Assembly: GCA_022822725.1 (NCBI GenBank)
Contig: JAJEAN010000001.1
Location: forward strand, 580,946 to 644,945
Origin: Candidatus Latescibacterota bacterium
GTDB taxonomy: Bacteria > JAAXHH01
Reading direction: 5' to 3'
Length of the DNA stretch: 64,000 nucleotides
Positions 21,401-30,029 of this stretch are shown piece after piece. Below the pieces are notes generated by a model. The model saw only the letters and a list, made by a program, of their open reading frames with translations, was not told the DNA's origin and searched no databases. Positions within the stretch are counted from its first letter, which is position 1; each line of letters starts with the position of its first letter. The translations under genes and the position numbers were made by a program.

Positions 21401-22510
21401 TCAACCCAGTGCCTTCAATGCCCCCAATAACTCCGCGGGCGAGGCCGTTCCTGTGACCCCCAGCTGACGGACGGTGACCGAGGCCGCCAGGTTGCCGACC
21501 AGGCCCGCCTCCATGGGCGTCGCGCCGGCGGCCAGCGAGGCCACGATCCCGGCCGTTACGCTGTCTCCGGCGCCGACGGTGTCCACAGGCCCTGGAACGC
21601 GTACCCCGGGCACATGCCGGCAGCCTTCGCCGTCGATCAGCAGCAGGCCGTCCGCGCCGAGGGTGACGTAGACCGGCCGCGTCGGAATTTCGCCGGCAAC
21701 AGTTCCCGATTCGAAGAGCGCCCGGCCGGATCGTCCGGCCTCGTCCCTGGAAGAGAACGGGTCCCGGCATCCGGCACCATCACGTCCGGACATATCGTCC
21801 GCGCCTTCCCTGCCGAACGTCCGAATTTCCGCGGCTCCGCGCATCTCGTCCCGGTTGCCCTTGCGGATGACGTGGCGGAAATCGCCGATGCGTTCGCGCG
21901 AATCCACCAGGATGACCTTGTCGGGACAGGTCCGACCCAGGGCGCAGACCGCTTCCCGGACCCGGTCCGTGACCACCCCGGTATTGCGCTGCCCCACCTG
22001 GTCCAGGACGGCCACGCCGTCCACCCGGTGCGCCATGTCTCCCAGGAATCCGACCAACCGGTCCTCCAGGTCCCGTGGCGTGGGCGTCCGGTTCTGTATG
22101 TCGATGCGGTTTAATTCCCGTTCTCCACCCGGCTCCCTGTGCATGGGCTTGATGTAGGTGGGCGTGTACCGGTCCGGGGATTCGAACAGTCCGTCGAGGC
22201 GGACTCCCATGGCCGCCAGTCCCTGCCTGAGCTCATACCCTTCGCCGTCGTCGCCCGTGACCCCCACGGCGAGCAGGTGCCCGGCCCCCAGGGCGCGCAG
22301 GTTGGCCATGACCGTGCCCGCGGCACCGGGCATGCACCGCCGGGCCACGACCTGGCGCGCGGCCAGCCCCGTCTCCAGGGACGGTTCGTCCAGCGCCGGA
22401 TCGAGGACCAGGTACTTGTCCAGGAAGAAGTCGCCGACGACCATGATGGAAAGGCCGGAGAAGCGGGACAGCAGGCTTTCGAGGCGGTGGGGCGTCATCA
22501 TGGGCGGCAC
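21401..22510 (-). CDS. PfkB-family sugar kinase (RfaE1/HldE-like)
   Basis: 369 residues. The N-terminal VVGDFFLDKYLVLDP resembles the ADP-heptose kinase domain (RfaE/HldE), and the C-terminal PfkB signature VDTVGAGDSVTAGI contains the catalytic Asp. GTVMANLRALGA is the substrate-side glycine block. Expected reaction: phosphorylation of a sugar or sugar phosphate by ATP; heptose-7-phosphate is plausible but unproven, and no nucleotidyltransferase domain or gmhB-like neighbour is present. A low-complexity loop of about 40 residues rich in GRD/SGR (nt about 21709-21830) interrupts the C-terminal half. A second in-frame ATG lies three codons downstream. The gene is transcribed divergently from the ABC operon. 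Confidence 0.82.
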   Translation of the reverse strand: MPPMMTPHRLESLLSRFSGLSIMVVGDFFLDKYLVLDPALDEPSLETGLAARQVVARRCMPGAAGTVMANLRALGAGHLLAVGVTGDDGEGYELRQGLAAMGVRLDGLFESPDRYTPTYIKPMHREPGGERELNRIDIQNRTPTPRDLEDRLVGFLGDMAHRVDGVAVLDQVGQRNTGVVTDRVREAVCALGRTCPDKVILVDSRERIGDFRHVIRKGNRDEMRGAAEIRTFGREGADDMSGRDGAGCRDPFSSRDEAGRSGRALFESGTVAGEIPTRPVYVTLGADGLLLIDGEGCRHVPGVRVPGPVDTVGAGDSVTAGIVASLAAGATPMEAGLVGNLAASVTVRQLGVTGTASPAELLGALKALG

Positions 22511-22582
22511 TACGTTCGGGAATGCGAAACCAGCTACCTTCCAGTCCCATGAAATGTATGATCCCGCGGACGTAAATCAAAG

Positions 22583-22597
22583 TATTTACTGTAAATA
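22583..22597. promoter_or_regulatory. 15-bp palindrome in divergent intergenic region
   Basis: TATTTACTGTAAATA is a perfect 7-bp inverted repeat around a single T, in the 302-bp region between the PfkB kinase (minus) and the ABC operon (plus). Position and symmetry suit a dimeric repressor site controlling one or both units. Nothing else recognisable lies between 22511 and 22812. Confidence 0.45.
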
Positions 22598-22812
22598 AAC
22601 AATCTCGGCAGGGTGCTTTTCCTTGATTTTCGGGCTGCGGAAGTGTACTTTCGTGGACTGGAACGGACTTCGATTTTCTCACACTGCCCAGGACTTCAAA
22701 TCACATTCGCAGTAATGAAGCCTTGCAGGTGCATCCACTTTCTTGATATATGACCGGACCCGTTCAACCCGCGCGGCAGCAATCCCCACAGCATGGTTCC
22801 AAAGGGAGTTAC

Positions 22813-25014
22813 ATGCGCCTGGCCGATCCCCTGCCGGATCAGATTCAAAAGAAACTCTACCCCGTACTGGAAACCGACGAAGAAATCCACATCACCCTGG
22901 AATCGGACCTGGACGCGAAAGGCCGGTTCCAGCCCTCCTGGCTCATCGTAACCGACCGCCGCGTCATGGCCCTGGAACTCAACGGTATCGGCGACGACAT
23001 CGCCGTACCTATGGAGGACCTGACCAGGGTGGCCGTGATACCTCTCGTAGGCGGTTCCAGCCTGGAGGTCTCCACGGCCCATGACACGATCCCGCTGATC
23101 CGCTATTCCCAGAGCCGCGTGGACGTCTTCAACGAGGCCCAGCGCGGCATCGAGCAGCACATCGAAAAAAAGCCGTTTCAGGTCAAGACGGTGTTCCCCC
23201 GGGTGTACTGCGAGACTTGCGGCAGGCGCCTGCCCACCAGGGACGGGCTGTGTCCCGCCTGTGTCAGCCGGTGGGGCATGCTCAAGCGGATCTGTTCCTA
23301 CCTGGCCGCCCACTGGGCCAAGGCCATCGCCATGGTGGGGCTGTTCGCCGTGCTCACCGTGGCGGAACTCCTTCCGCCGAAGATCACGCAGCTCATCATC
23401 GACGACGCCTTCGCGAACGACGACAAGGCGCTCCTGTTCTGGTTCGTCGCAGCCCTGGCCGGCCTGCTCGTCCTCCGATGGCTGGGCGAGATGGCGAACG
23501 GCTGGCTGACGGCCTGGGTGGGCGCCCGCGTGGTGGCGGACATCCGGGCCCAGGTGTACCAGCACGTCGAGTACCTTTCGCTGGGGTTCCACGACAAGCA
23601 GAAGACGGGCGGCCTGCTCTCGCGCGTAACGCGGGACACCCGGAACGTGCGCAGTTTCCTGGTGGACGGCCTGCCCTTTCTCATCCTCCGCCTGCTGACC
23701 ACGATCGGGATCGTCGGCATATTGTTCTATACCAACTGGGTGCTTACGCTCTACATCCTCATCCCCGTGCCGCTCATCGTCATATGGGGAAGGGTCCTTT
23801 ACCGGAGGTTGCGGACCTACTACACCCGCATGTGGCGCCAGTGGGAAGGGTTCTTCACCCACATCCAGGAGTCCCTTTCGGGTATACGGATCGTCAAGGC
23901 CTTCGCCCAGGAGAACAGGGAAGTCAGCCGGTTCAGACGCAACGCGAGGGACATGTTCGCCCTGGAGTACTGGACCGAGAAACAGTGGATCTACTACTTC
24001 TCCACCATGGGCCTGCTGAACTTCCTGGGCTTCATCGTTGTGTGGCTGGTGGGGGGCGGACTGGTGCTCGGGCAGGAGCTCACCCTGGGCGAACTGATAC
24101 TGTTCTACTTCTACCTGCAGATGTTCTACGGTCCGCTTCGGTGGCTCGGCCGGGTCAACAGCTGGATGACACGGGCCATGAGCGCCGCCGAACGGGTCTT
24201 CGAACTCATCGACATGGAACCGGAGAATTACGAGGACAAGAACGCGAAGCAGATGCTGCGAACGCGGGGCGAGATCAGGTTCCGGGGCGTGACGTTCGGA
24301 TACGACGCGGCGCTGCCGGTGCTGCGGGACGTCAATCTCCAGATCCGGGAGGGCGAGATGATCGGGCTGGTCGGCAAGTCGGGCGCCGGGAAGAGTACGA
24401 CCATCAATCTCATCTGCCGTTTCTACGACGTGAACTACGGTTCGATCACCCTGGACGGCGTGGACCTGCGGGATATCCGGCTCGAGGACCTACGGAGCCA
24501 CATCGGCGTCGTCCTGCAGGAACCGATCCTTTTCAACGGGACGATCCGGGAGAACATCGCCTACGGCAAGCCCGCCGCGAGTTTCGAGGACATCATGGCG
24601 GCGGCCCGGGCGGCCAACGCCCACAACTTCATCCTCGCCAAGCCCGATGGGTACGATACAATCCTCGGTGACAAGGGCAACGGACTTTCCGGGGGAGAAA
24701 AACAGCGCGTCTCCATCGCCCGGGCGATCCTCCACGACCCCCGCATCCTGATCCTGGACGAGGCGACGTCATCGGTGGACGCCGAGACGGAGAAACAGCT
24801 CCAGGAAGCCATCGCGCGACTGATCAAGGGACGCACGACGATCGCCATTGCCCACCGCCTGTCCACGCTGCGGGACGCCCACCGGCTGGTGGTGCTGGAG
24901 CAGGGCAGGGTCGTCGAGGAAGGCACCCACGCGGAACTGATCGCGAAACGCGGCCATTTCCATCACCTGGTTCGGCTGCAGAAAGCCACCGCAGAGATCA
25001 TGGAGGTGGCATGA
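22813..25014 (+). CDS. ABC half-transporter with N-terminal PH-like domain and zinc ribbon (subunit A)
   Basis: About 733 residues. Start at 22813 is preferred because AAAGGGAG precedes it; an ATG at 22750 would add 21 residues. Domain order: a bacterial PH-like module (about 1-115, with the SWLIVTDRRVMALEL strand), a zinc ribbon CETCGRRLP...LCPAC, six transmembrane helices of the exporter type, and an ATPase domain with Walker A GLVGKSGAGKST, signature LSGGEKQR and Walker B LILDEATSSVD. The stop overlaps the next start (ATGA), so it very probably forms a heterodimer with the next protein. As I recall, similar N-terminally extended exporters next to DUF1854 are annotated as cyanophycin-metabolism associated; no cyanophycin gene is in view. 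Confidence 0.9.
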   Translation: MRLADPLPDQIQKKLYPVLETDEEIHITLESDLDAKGRFQPSWLIVTDRRVMALELNGIGDDIAVPMEDLTRVAVIPLVGGSSLEVSTAHDTIPLIRYSQSRVDVFNEAQRGIEQHIEKKPFQVKTVFPRVYCETCGRRLPTRDGLCPACVSRWGMLKRICSYLAAHWAKAIAMVGLFAVLTVAELLPPKITQLIIDDAFANDDKALLFWFVAALAGLLVLRWLGEMANGWLTAWVGARVVADIRAQVYQHVEYLSLGFHDKQKTGGLLSRVTRDTRNVRSFLVDGLPFLILRLLTTIGIVGILFYTNWVLTLYILIPVPLIVIWGRVLYRRLRTYYTRMWRQWEGFFTHIQESLSGIRIVKAFAQENREVSRFRRNARDMFALEYWTEKQWIYYFSTMGLLNFLGFIVVWLVGGGLVLGQELTLGELILFYFYLQMFYGPLRWLGRVNSWMTRAMSAAERVFELIDMEPENYEDKNAKQMLRTRGEIRFRGVTFGYDAALPVLRDVNLQIREGEMIGLVGKSGAGKSTTINLICRFYDVNYGSITLDGVDLRDIRLEDLRSHIGVVLQEPILFNGTIRENIAYGKPAASFEDIMAAARAANAHNFILAKPDGYDTILGDKGNGLSGGEKQRVSIARAILHDPRILILDEATSSVDAETEKQLQEAIARLIKGRTTIAIAHRLSTLRDAHRLVVLEQGRVVEEGTHAELIAKRGHFHHLVRLQKATAEIMEVA

Positions 25015-27314
25015 CCGAGACCACGACCGAGACCACGACCACCTACAAGGAGCGGATGCCCGACGCGCTGGCCGACCGTTGCCGGGAGGCGTTGCGGGAA
25101 GGGGAGTCCGTCCGCATCGTGGCGGCGACCGACCTGACGGAAGACCTGCGGTTCGAGGAACGGTGGCTCGTGGTGACGGACCAGCGCCTGTTGCGGTTCG
25201 ATTCGAACGGGGCAGTCACGGGAAACGGGGACGCGTCCATCGAGTTCTCCGACGCCAGAAGCGCCGCCGTGGAAGAACTGGTCGGCTCGGGACGGATCAA
25301 CGTGGTGATCGGGAACGAAGACGTCGAGGTCATCCGCTACACCCCGTCCCAGCGCACCAAGTTCGCGCGGATCGCCCGGGGTATCGACCAGCTCATCAAG
25401 GATGATCCGGTCGACATGCAGGGGGACGTGGACAAGACCCGGTGCGACCGGTGCGGACGACTCCTGCCCGAACCGAACGGGATCTGCTCGGCATGCACCA
25501 ACCGGTTCGCGATGATGCAGCGGATCGCCAGGTACGCCCTGCCGTTCAAGGGCAAGCTCGCGCTGATGGTCTTCCTGTCGCTCCTGTTCTCCCTGGCCGA
25601 ACTCGGCCCGCCCTACATCATGGGGCAGATCATCGACGACGTGCTTGACGTCCCGGCTGACGGCGGGTCCGGGGACCGGTTCTCGTTTCTCTATCTACTC
25701 GTCGCCGCCTACGCGGTCATCCGCCTCATGTCCTTCGTCCTGGAGATCTTCAAGGACCGGCTTTCCGTCTGGCTCGGCGGCCGCGTGATCGTGTCCGTCC
25801 GCGAGGACCTGTACGAGAACCTCTCGCGGCTGAACATGAAGTTCTACAACAAGCGGCAGGTGGGATCCCTGATCTCGCGGGTGTCCAACGACACGGAAAG
25901 CATGATGTGGTTCCTGGTCGACGGCGTGCCCTATATCCTGACCAATCTCCTGCTCGTGGTAGGCATCCTGGTCCTGCTATTCGTGACCAGCTGGCAACTG
26001 ACGCTCCTGGTACTCATTCCCATACCCCTGCTCGTAATCGGCGGTGGGTATTTCTGGGTACGGCTGATCCGGGCTTTCCGGACGAAGTACTACCGCTGGG
26101 GCAAGCTGGTGGGCATGGCGGGCGAGATGCTCTCCTCGGTGCGCGTCGTGAAGACCTTCGTCCAGGAAAAGCGGGAGATGCGCCGGTTCAGGAGCAGCAA
26201 CGAAGGGGTCTTCCGGGGCGATTACGAGAGCGAGAAGGAAGCGGCCGTCTTCTTCAGCACGGTCAGCATGCTGACCTCGTCCGGGATGATCCTGGTCTGG
26301 TATTACGGGGGAGCCGCCGTCATTGACGAAAGTTTCACCACCGGCGCCCTCATCATGTTCATCGCCTACCTCTGGATGCTGTACGAACCCCTTCGGTGGT
26401 TCGGCGAGTTGAACACCTGGTCGAGCCGGGCCATGAGCGGCGCGGAGAAGGTCTTCGAAATCGTAGACACACCGGCGGAAACCGAGGACCGGGACGACCC
26501 GGTGCAGATAAATGACATGAAGGGCGAGGTGGAATTCAGCGACGTAAACTTCGCCTACGAGGCAGGCAAGCCCGTCCTCCACGACATCAACCTCCACGTG
26601 CAACCGGGCGAGATGATCGGGCTGGTGGGCAAGTCCGGCTCGGGCAAGACGACGATGACCAACCTGCTTTGCCGGTTCTACGATATCGACGACGGCGGCC
26701 TGATGATCGACGGCGTGCCGATCCGGGACATCGCCCTGAAGGACCTGCGCAGGCAGATCGGTGTCGTGCTGCAGGACTCCTACTTCTTCAGCGGATCCAT
26801 CGCGGAGAATATACGGTACAGCAGTCCGGAAGCCACGCTCGAGCAAATCATGCGGGCGGCCCGGACGGCGAACGCCCACGATTTCATCTGCGCTAAGCCC
26901 GACGGCTACGACACGCAGATCGGCGAGAACGGCAAGGAGCTGTCGGGCGGCGAAAAGCAGCGGATCGCCATCGCCCGGGCCATCATCCACGATCCCCGCA
27001 TCCTGGTCCTGGACGAGGCCACCTCCTCGGTGGACACCCACACGGAGAAGCTCATCCAGGAGGCCATTGCCAATCTCGTGAAGGGCCGTACGACTTTTGC
27101 CATCGCCCACCGGCTGTCGACGCTGCGCCGTGCGGACCGGCTGGTAGTGATGGACGCGGGCAAGATCGTGGAGACGGGTACCCATGCCGAACTGCTGGAC
27201 ATGAAGGGCCACTTCTACCGCATGGTCGAGACCCAGCGTGCGAGCACCGCGGTCATGGCCGTGGGCGGGGGCAAGAGCGACCCCAACCTCGGCGCCAACG
27301 GACACCGCTCTTAA
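25011..27314 (+). CDS. ABC half-transporter with N-terminal PH-like domain and zinc ribbon (subunit B)
   Basis: 767 residues, paralogous to the preceding gene over its whole length. It begins with a short TETTTETTT repeat, then a PH-like module (ERWLVVTDQRLLRFDS), a zinc ribbon CDRCGRLLP...ICSAC, six membrane helices, and an ATPase with GLVGKSGSGKTT, LSGGEKQR and LVLDEATSSVD. Both nucleotide sites keep the Walker B Glu, so neither half looks degenerate by that measure. Translationally coupled to subunit A. The PH-like and zinc-ribbon modules would be cytoplasmic, ahead of the first helix, and could bind a partner such as the DUF1854 protein; that is inference. Confidence 0.9.
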   Translation: MTETTTETTTTYKERMPDALADRCREALREGESVRIVAATDLTEDLRFEERWLVVTDQRLLRFDSNGAVTGNGDASIEFSDARSAAVEELVGSGRINVVIGNEDVEVIRYTPSQRTKFARIARGIDQLIKDDPVDMQGDVDKTRCDRCGRLLPEPNGICSACTNRFAMMQRIARYALPFKGKLALMVFLSLLFSLAELGPPYIMGQIIDDVLDVPADGGSGDRFSFLYLLVAAYAVIRLMSFVLEIFKDRLSVWLGGRVIVSVREDLYENLSRLNMKFYNKRQVGSLISRVSNDTESMMWFLVDGVPYILTNLLLVVGILVLLFVTSWQLTLLVLIPIPLLVIGGGYFWVRLIRAFRTKYYRWGKLVGMAGEMLSSVRVVKTFVQEKREMRRFRSSNEGVFRGDYESEKEAAVFFSTVSMLTSSGMILVWYYGGAAVIDESFTTGALIMFIAYLWMLYEPLRWFGELNTWSSRAMSGAEKVFEIVDTPAETEDRDDPVQINDMKGEVEFSDVNFAYEAGKPVLHDINLHVQPGEMIGLVGKSGSGKTTMTNLLCRFYDIDDGGLMIDGVPIRDIALKDLRRQIGVVLQDSYFFSGSIAENIRYSSPEATLEQIMRAARTANAHDFICAKPDGYDTQIGENGKELSGGEKQRIAIARAIIHDPRILVLDEATSSVDTHTEKLIQEAIANLVKGRTTFAIAHRLSTLRRADRLVVMDAGKIVETGTHAELLDMKGHFYRMVETQRASTAVMAVGGGKSDPNLGANGHRS

Positions 27315-27346
27315 GCGGCCGTTCTTAAGCGGCCGCTCTTAAGCGG
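27308..27346 (+). repeat. 14-bp tandem repeat spanning a stop codon
   Basis: The unit (C/T)TCTTAAGCGGCCG starts at 27308 and 27322, with a partial third copy at 27336. The subunit B stop codon TAA is inside the first unit and a TAA recurs in each unit. Confidence 0.8.
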
Positions 27347-27356
27347 GGAGCATGAG

Positions 27357-27905
27357 ATGACGGACGAACCCGGCGTAGACGCGCCGGACACCTTTGAATT
27401 CGAGACGGGGATCGAGAACGCTCCCGTCGAACCCTACCAGGCCCACGAGATCCAGGTCTTCCGCGCGCCGAAGAACACGGTGCGCATGACGGTCACAGGC
27501 GAGCGGTCCTACATCCGTGTCCGGCCGGTCAACGCCTCCCCCATGGCCCACTCGGACCGGTACGTGTCTCTCCTGGACATCAAGAACGAGGAAGTGGCTT
27601 TCATCAAGGACCTGAACGACCTGGACGAAGGGTCGCGGAAGGTCATCGAGGAAGAGCTGAACCACCGGTACCTGCGGGCGACGATTGAACGGGTAAACTC
27701 CATACAGATGGAATACGGCGTCACCTACTGGGAGGTCATGACCGACCGGGGCATGCGCGAGTTCGTCATCCGCGGCCACGAGAACACCCACTGGGCGTCG
27801 GATACGCGGCTCCTGCTCACCGACGTCGACGGCAACCGGTTCGAGGTCATCGACTACACGCAACTGGACCCCAACAGCGTGCGGCTGATCGAGACCAATG
27901 TGTGA
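27357..27905 (+). CDS. DUF1854 family protein
   Basis: 182 residues, cytoplasmic and without signal peptide. The central region (SYIRVRPVNASPMAHSDRYVSLLD, then VIEEELNHRYLRATIERV, then GVTYWEVMTDRGMREFVIRG and DVDGNRFEVIDYTQLD) matches my knowledge of the DUF1854 family, including the YWEV-TDRG block. The first 40 residues are an acidic variable leader. It is 42 bp downstream of the ABC pair and clearly in the same operon. DUF1854 has no established biochemical role. Its recurring association with this class of ABC exporter is the best clue and suggests an accessory or regulatory subunit. Confidence 0.8.
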   Translation: MTDEPGVDAPDTFEFETGIENAPVEPYQAHEIQVFRAPKNTVRMTVTGERSYIRVRPVNASPMAHSDRYVSLLDIKNEEVAFIKDLNDLDEGSRKVIEEELNHRYLRATIERVNSIQMEYGVTYWEVMTDRGMREFVIRGHENTHWASDTRLLLTDVDGNRFEVIDYTQLDPNSVRLIETNV

Positions 27906-28023
27906 CCTGTAGTCCGTCGTGAAACGATCGTGGTCGCCACACGCTCCCGGTTCCACTTCGTAAAAGCGCATTCCTTTCGACCGGACCTCCCTGGAGACCT
28001 TCCGAAACCAGGGCGAGGGGACC

Positions 28024-29076
28024 ATGCCCATTCCTCTTTCCGAAGCCATAGGTATGTTTCCCCGGATCCGGCTGGGCCATGCGCCCACGCCGCTGGACGC
28101 AGCCCCGCGCCTGGGTGCGGCGCTCGGCATCGAGTTGTGGATCAAACGCGATGACTGCACGGGGCTGGCGATGGGCGGCAACAAGGTCCGCCAGCTCGAA
28201 TTTCCCCTGGGCGAGGCGCAGTCCCGGAATGCCGACACCCTGTTGATCACCAGCGCGGTGCAGTCGAACTACGTCCGCGTGGCCGCCGCCGCCGGACGCC
28301 GGCTCGGAATGGAAACCCACATACAGCTGGAAGAGCGCGTGCCCGACGTGGACGCCCTCTATCGGTCATCGGGCAACGTGCTGCTCGACCGGCTCTTCGG
28401 CGCGAAATTGCATTCCTTCCCGGTCGGCGACGACGAGCCCGCGGCGGACGCCGCGCTGGACCTTCTTGCCCAATCGCTCGAGGACGAAGGCCGCAGGCCC
28501 TACGTGATCCACCTCGCTCCCGCCCATCCGCCGCTCGGTGCGCTCGGATACGTGCTCGCGGCCGAGGAGATCCTGGCGCAGGCCCGGGAACTCGACCTGG
28601 CATTCGACGCGGTGGTCTGTCCCACGGGCAGCGCCCTGACCCACGCGGGGCTCCTGGTGGGCTTTCGGGCCCTGGGCAAGGAGACGCCCGTTTACGGCAT
28701 CTGCGTGCGGCGCGGCGCCGGCAGCCAGGCGGCGAGGGTAAGGAAGGTAACCGGGCAACTCGCCGCGATGATCGAACGGCCCGAAGAGTTTAACGCGGAG
28801 GACGTCATGACGTTCGACAGCGTCCTGGCGCCGGGTTACGGCCGGCTCAATGACGCGGTGCGCGAGGCGATCGCCCTGGCGGCCCGCCAGGAGGGGCTGC
28901 TCCTCGACCCGGTCTACACCGGCAAGACGATGGCGGGACTGATCCAACACGTCCGTTCGGGCGTAATTTCGGCCGGCAGCCGCGTGCTATTCATCCACAC
29001 GGGTGGACTGCCGGCCATTTTCGCCTATGGGGACAAGCTGGGTTCGTGGCTGTCGGATGTGCCGTGGGACGGATGA
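28024..29076 (+). CDS. PLP-dependent D-cysteine desulfhydrase / ACC deaminase family
   Basis: 350 residues of fold type II PLP enzyme. The PLP lysine is Lys54 in GGNKVRQLEF. TSAVQSNYVRVAAAAGRRLG (substrate/phosphate loop) and CPTGSALTHAGLLVGF (phosphate-binding Gly loop) follow, and LDPVYTGKTMAGLI is the family C-terminal signature. The set fits D-cysteine desulfhydrase or 1-aminocyclopropane-1-carboxylate deaminase; sequence alone does not settle which. Both degrade small amino acids to a keto acid plus ammonia. No obvious operon partner: the upstream DUF1854 gene ends about 120 bp before, with a possible independent start. Confidence 0.88.
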   Translation: MPIPLSEAIGMFPRIRLGHAPTPLDAAPRLGAALGIELWIKRDDCTGLAMGGNKVRQLEFPLGEAQSRNADTLLITSAVQSNYVRVAAAAGRRLGMETHIQLEERVPDVDALYRSSGNVLLDRLFGAKLHSFPVGDDEPAADAALDLLAQSLEDEGRRPYVIHLAPAHPPLGALGYVLAAEEILAQARELDLAFDAVVCPTGSALTHAGLLVGFRALGKETPVYGICVRRGAGSQAARVRKVTGQLAAMIERPEEFNAEDVMTFDSVLAPGYGRLNDAVREAIALAARQEGLLLDPVYTGKTMAGLIQHVRSGVISAGSRVLFIHTGGLPAIFAYGDKLGSWLSDVPWDG

Positions 29077-29321
29077 TAGCCATTTGTTTTGAGCGCGTAT
29101 TGAATGGATCTAATTCCGCCCTTCCGCTCCGGACCGGCATTACACGCATTTCGATGTATCCATCGTGTCGCGTCTTTCCGTCGCTATCGACGGGAACCTC
29201 TTCCTGCATCACGCGGACCGTACGCAAACGAAGACGGAAATCCTCGTGGGACTGGGCGTTCATTTGTAGTCGTGGACGCGAATGACGCGTTTGGTCCTGT
29301 CGGTGTTTAAAGAGATTTAAC

Positions 29322-29350
29322 TTGCGACGCGTATCGCTACACGTTACAAT
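29322..29350 (+). promoter_or_regulatory. Promoter of the higBA pair, close to the start codon
   Basis: TTGCGA (29322-29327) and TACAAT (29345-29350) are separated by 17 nt. The ATG of higB begins at 29356, only 6 nt after the -10 box, so the transcript would be leaderless or nearly so, and no Shine-Dalgarno is present for higB. The rest of the 279-bp gap from 29077 shows no convincing gene. Confidence 0.5.
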
Positions 29351-29355
29351 TAGAC

Positions 29356-29631
29356 ATGAGGATCAGGCACAAAGGACTGCGAGCGCTGCATGAGCGGGAC
29401 AACACGGCGCGAGGGTTGTCCGCTGATATGGTTCCACGGTTACGGCGTATCCTTTTCCGGCTGCAGGAGGCGTCACATCCGCGTGACGCCGACGCGCCGG
29501 GCTTCAGGCTGCATCCCCTCAAAGGTAATCGCGCAGGCCAGTGGAGCATCCGAGTATCGGGTAACTGGCGTGTGGTGTTCCGCTTCGAGGACGGTGAAGT
29601 CGTGGATGTGGACCTGATCGACTATCACTGA
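29356..29631 (+). CDS. higB: HigB/RelE-family toxin
   Basis: 91 residues. The N-terminal IRHKGLRALHERDNTARGL and the C-terminal SIRVSGNWRVVFRFEDGEVVDVDLIDYH are diagnostic of the HigB (plasmid maintenance killer) family of ribosome-dependent mRNA interferases. The length is right for a complete toxin, and toxin-first order is typical of higBA. The antitoxin follows after 19 bp. Translation may start from a leaderless mRNA, judging by the promoter position. Confidence 0.92.
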   Translation: MRIRHKGLRALHERDNTARGLSADMVPRLRRILFRLQEASHPRDADAPGFRLHPLKGNRAGQWSIRVSGNWRVVFRFEDGEVVDVDLIDYH

Positions 29632-29650
29632 ACCGAGGGAGTGACCCCCC

Positions 29651-29965
29651 ATGAACGATACTGCAAGCGATCGAGTCTGCCCGATGCTGAACCCGCCGCA
29701 CTTGGGCGAATTGATCCGCGAGAGCATGGACGATTTGGGCTGGAACGTGACCGAGACGGCGGCTCGGCTGGGCTGTGAACGAGGTACTCTGTCCCGATTA
29801 CTGAATGGCAAGGCGGGGTTATCCGCTAATATGGCGCTGGCGTTGGAAGACCTGGGCTGGGGCACAGCCGATCACTGGATGCGGATGCAGGCGAGTTACG
29901 AACTTGCTCAAGCGCGCCGTGACCGGACCGCCGCCGATCGGCGCGCGGACGCAATGCACGTGTGA
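29651..29965 (+). CDS. higA: HigA-family XRE antitoxin
   Basis: 104 residues with a helix-turn-helix of the HigA/VapI type (LGELIRESMDDLGWNVTETAARLGCERGTLSRLLNGKAGLSANMALALEDLGWGTADHWMRMQASYEL). The NPPHLGELIRE opening and the W-x-x-MQ-x-YEL end are family hallmarks. A purine-rich Shine-Dalgarno (GAGGGAGTGA) precedes the ATG. It neutralises HigB and normally represses the operon with it. The N-terminal ten residues are not conserved; an internal ATG (MLNPPH) is an alternative start. Confidence 0.92.
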   Translation: MNDTASDRVCPMLNPPHLGELIRESMDDLGWNVTETAARLGCERGTLSRLLNGKAGLSANMALALEDLGWGTADHWMRMQASYELAQARRDRTAADRRADAMHV

Positions 29966-30029
29966 GAGGAAGTCGCGCAAACGGGAGATGCCTGCCGATC
30001 GGAATGCACAACACAGCACGAACTGCTTC

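Noticed and set aside
28991..29263. Minus-strand open frame of 90 codons upstream of higB
   Set aside because: It overlaps the 3' end of the desulfhydrase gene, shows no recognisable domain, and its composition is no better than background.
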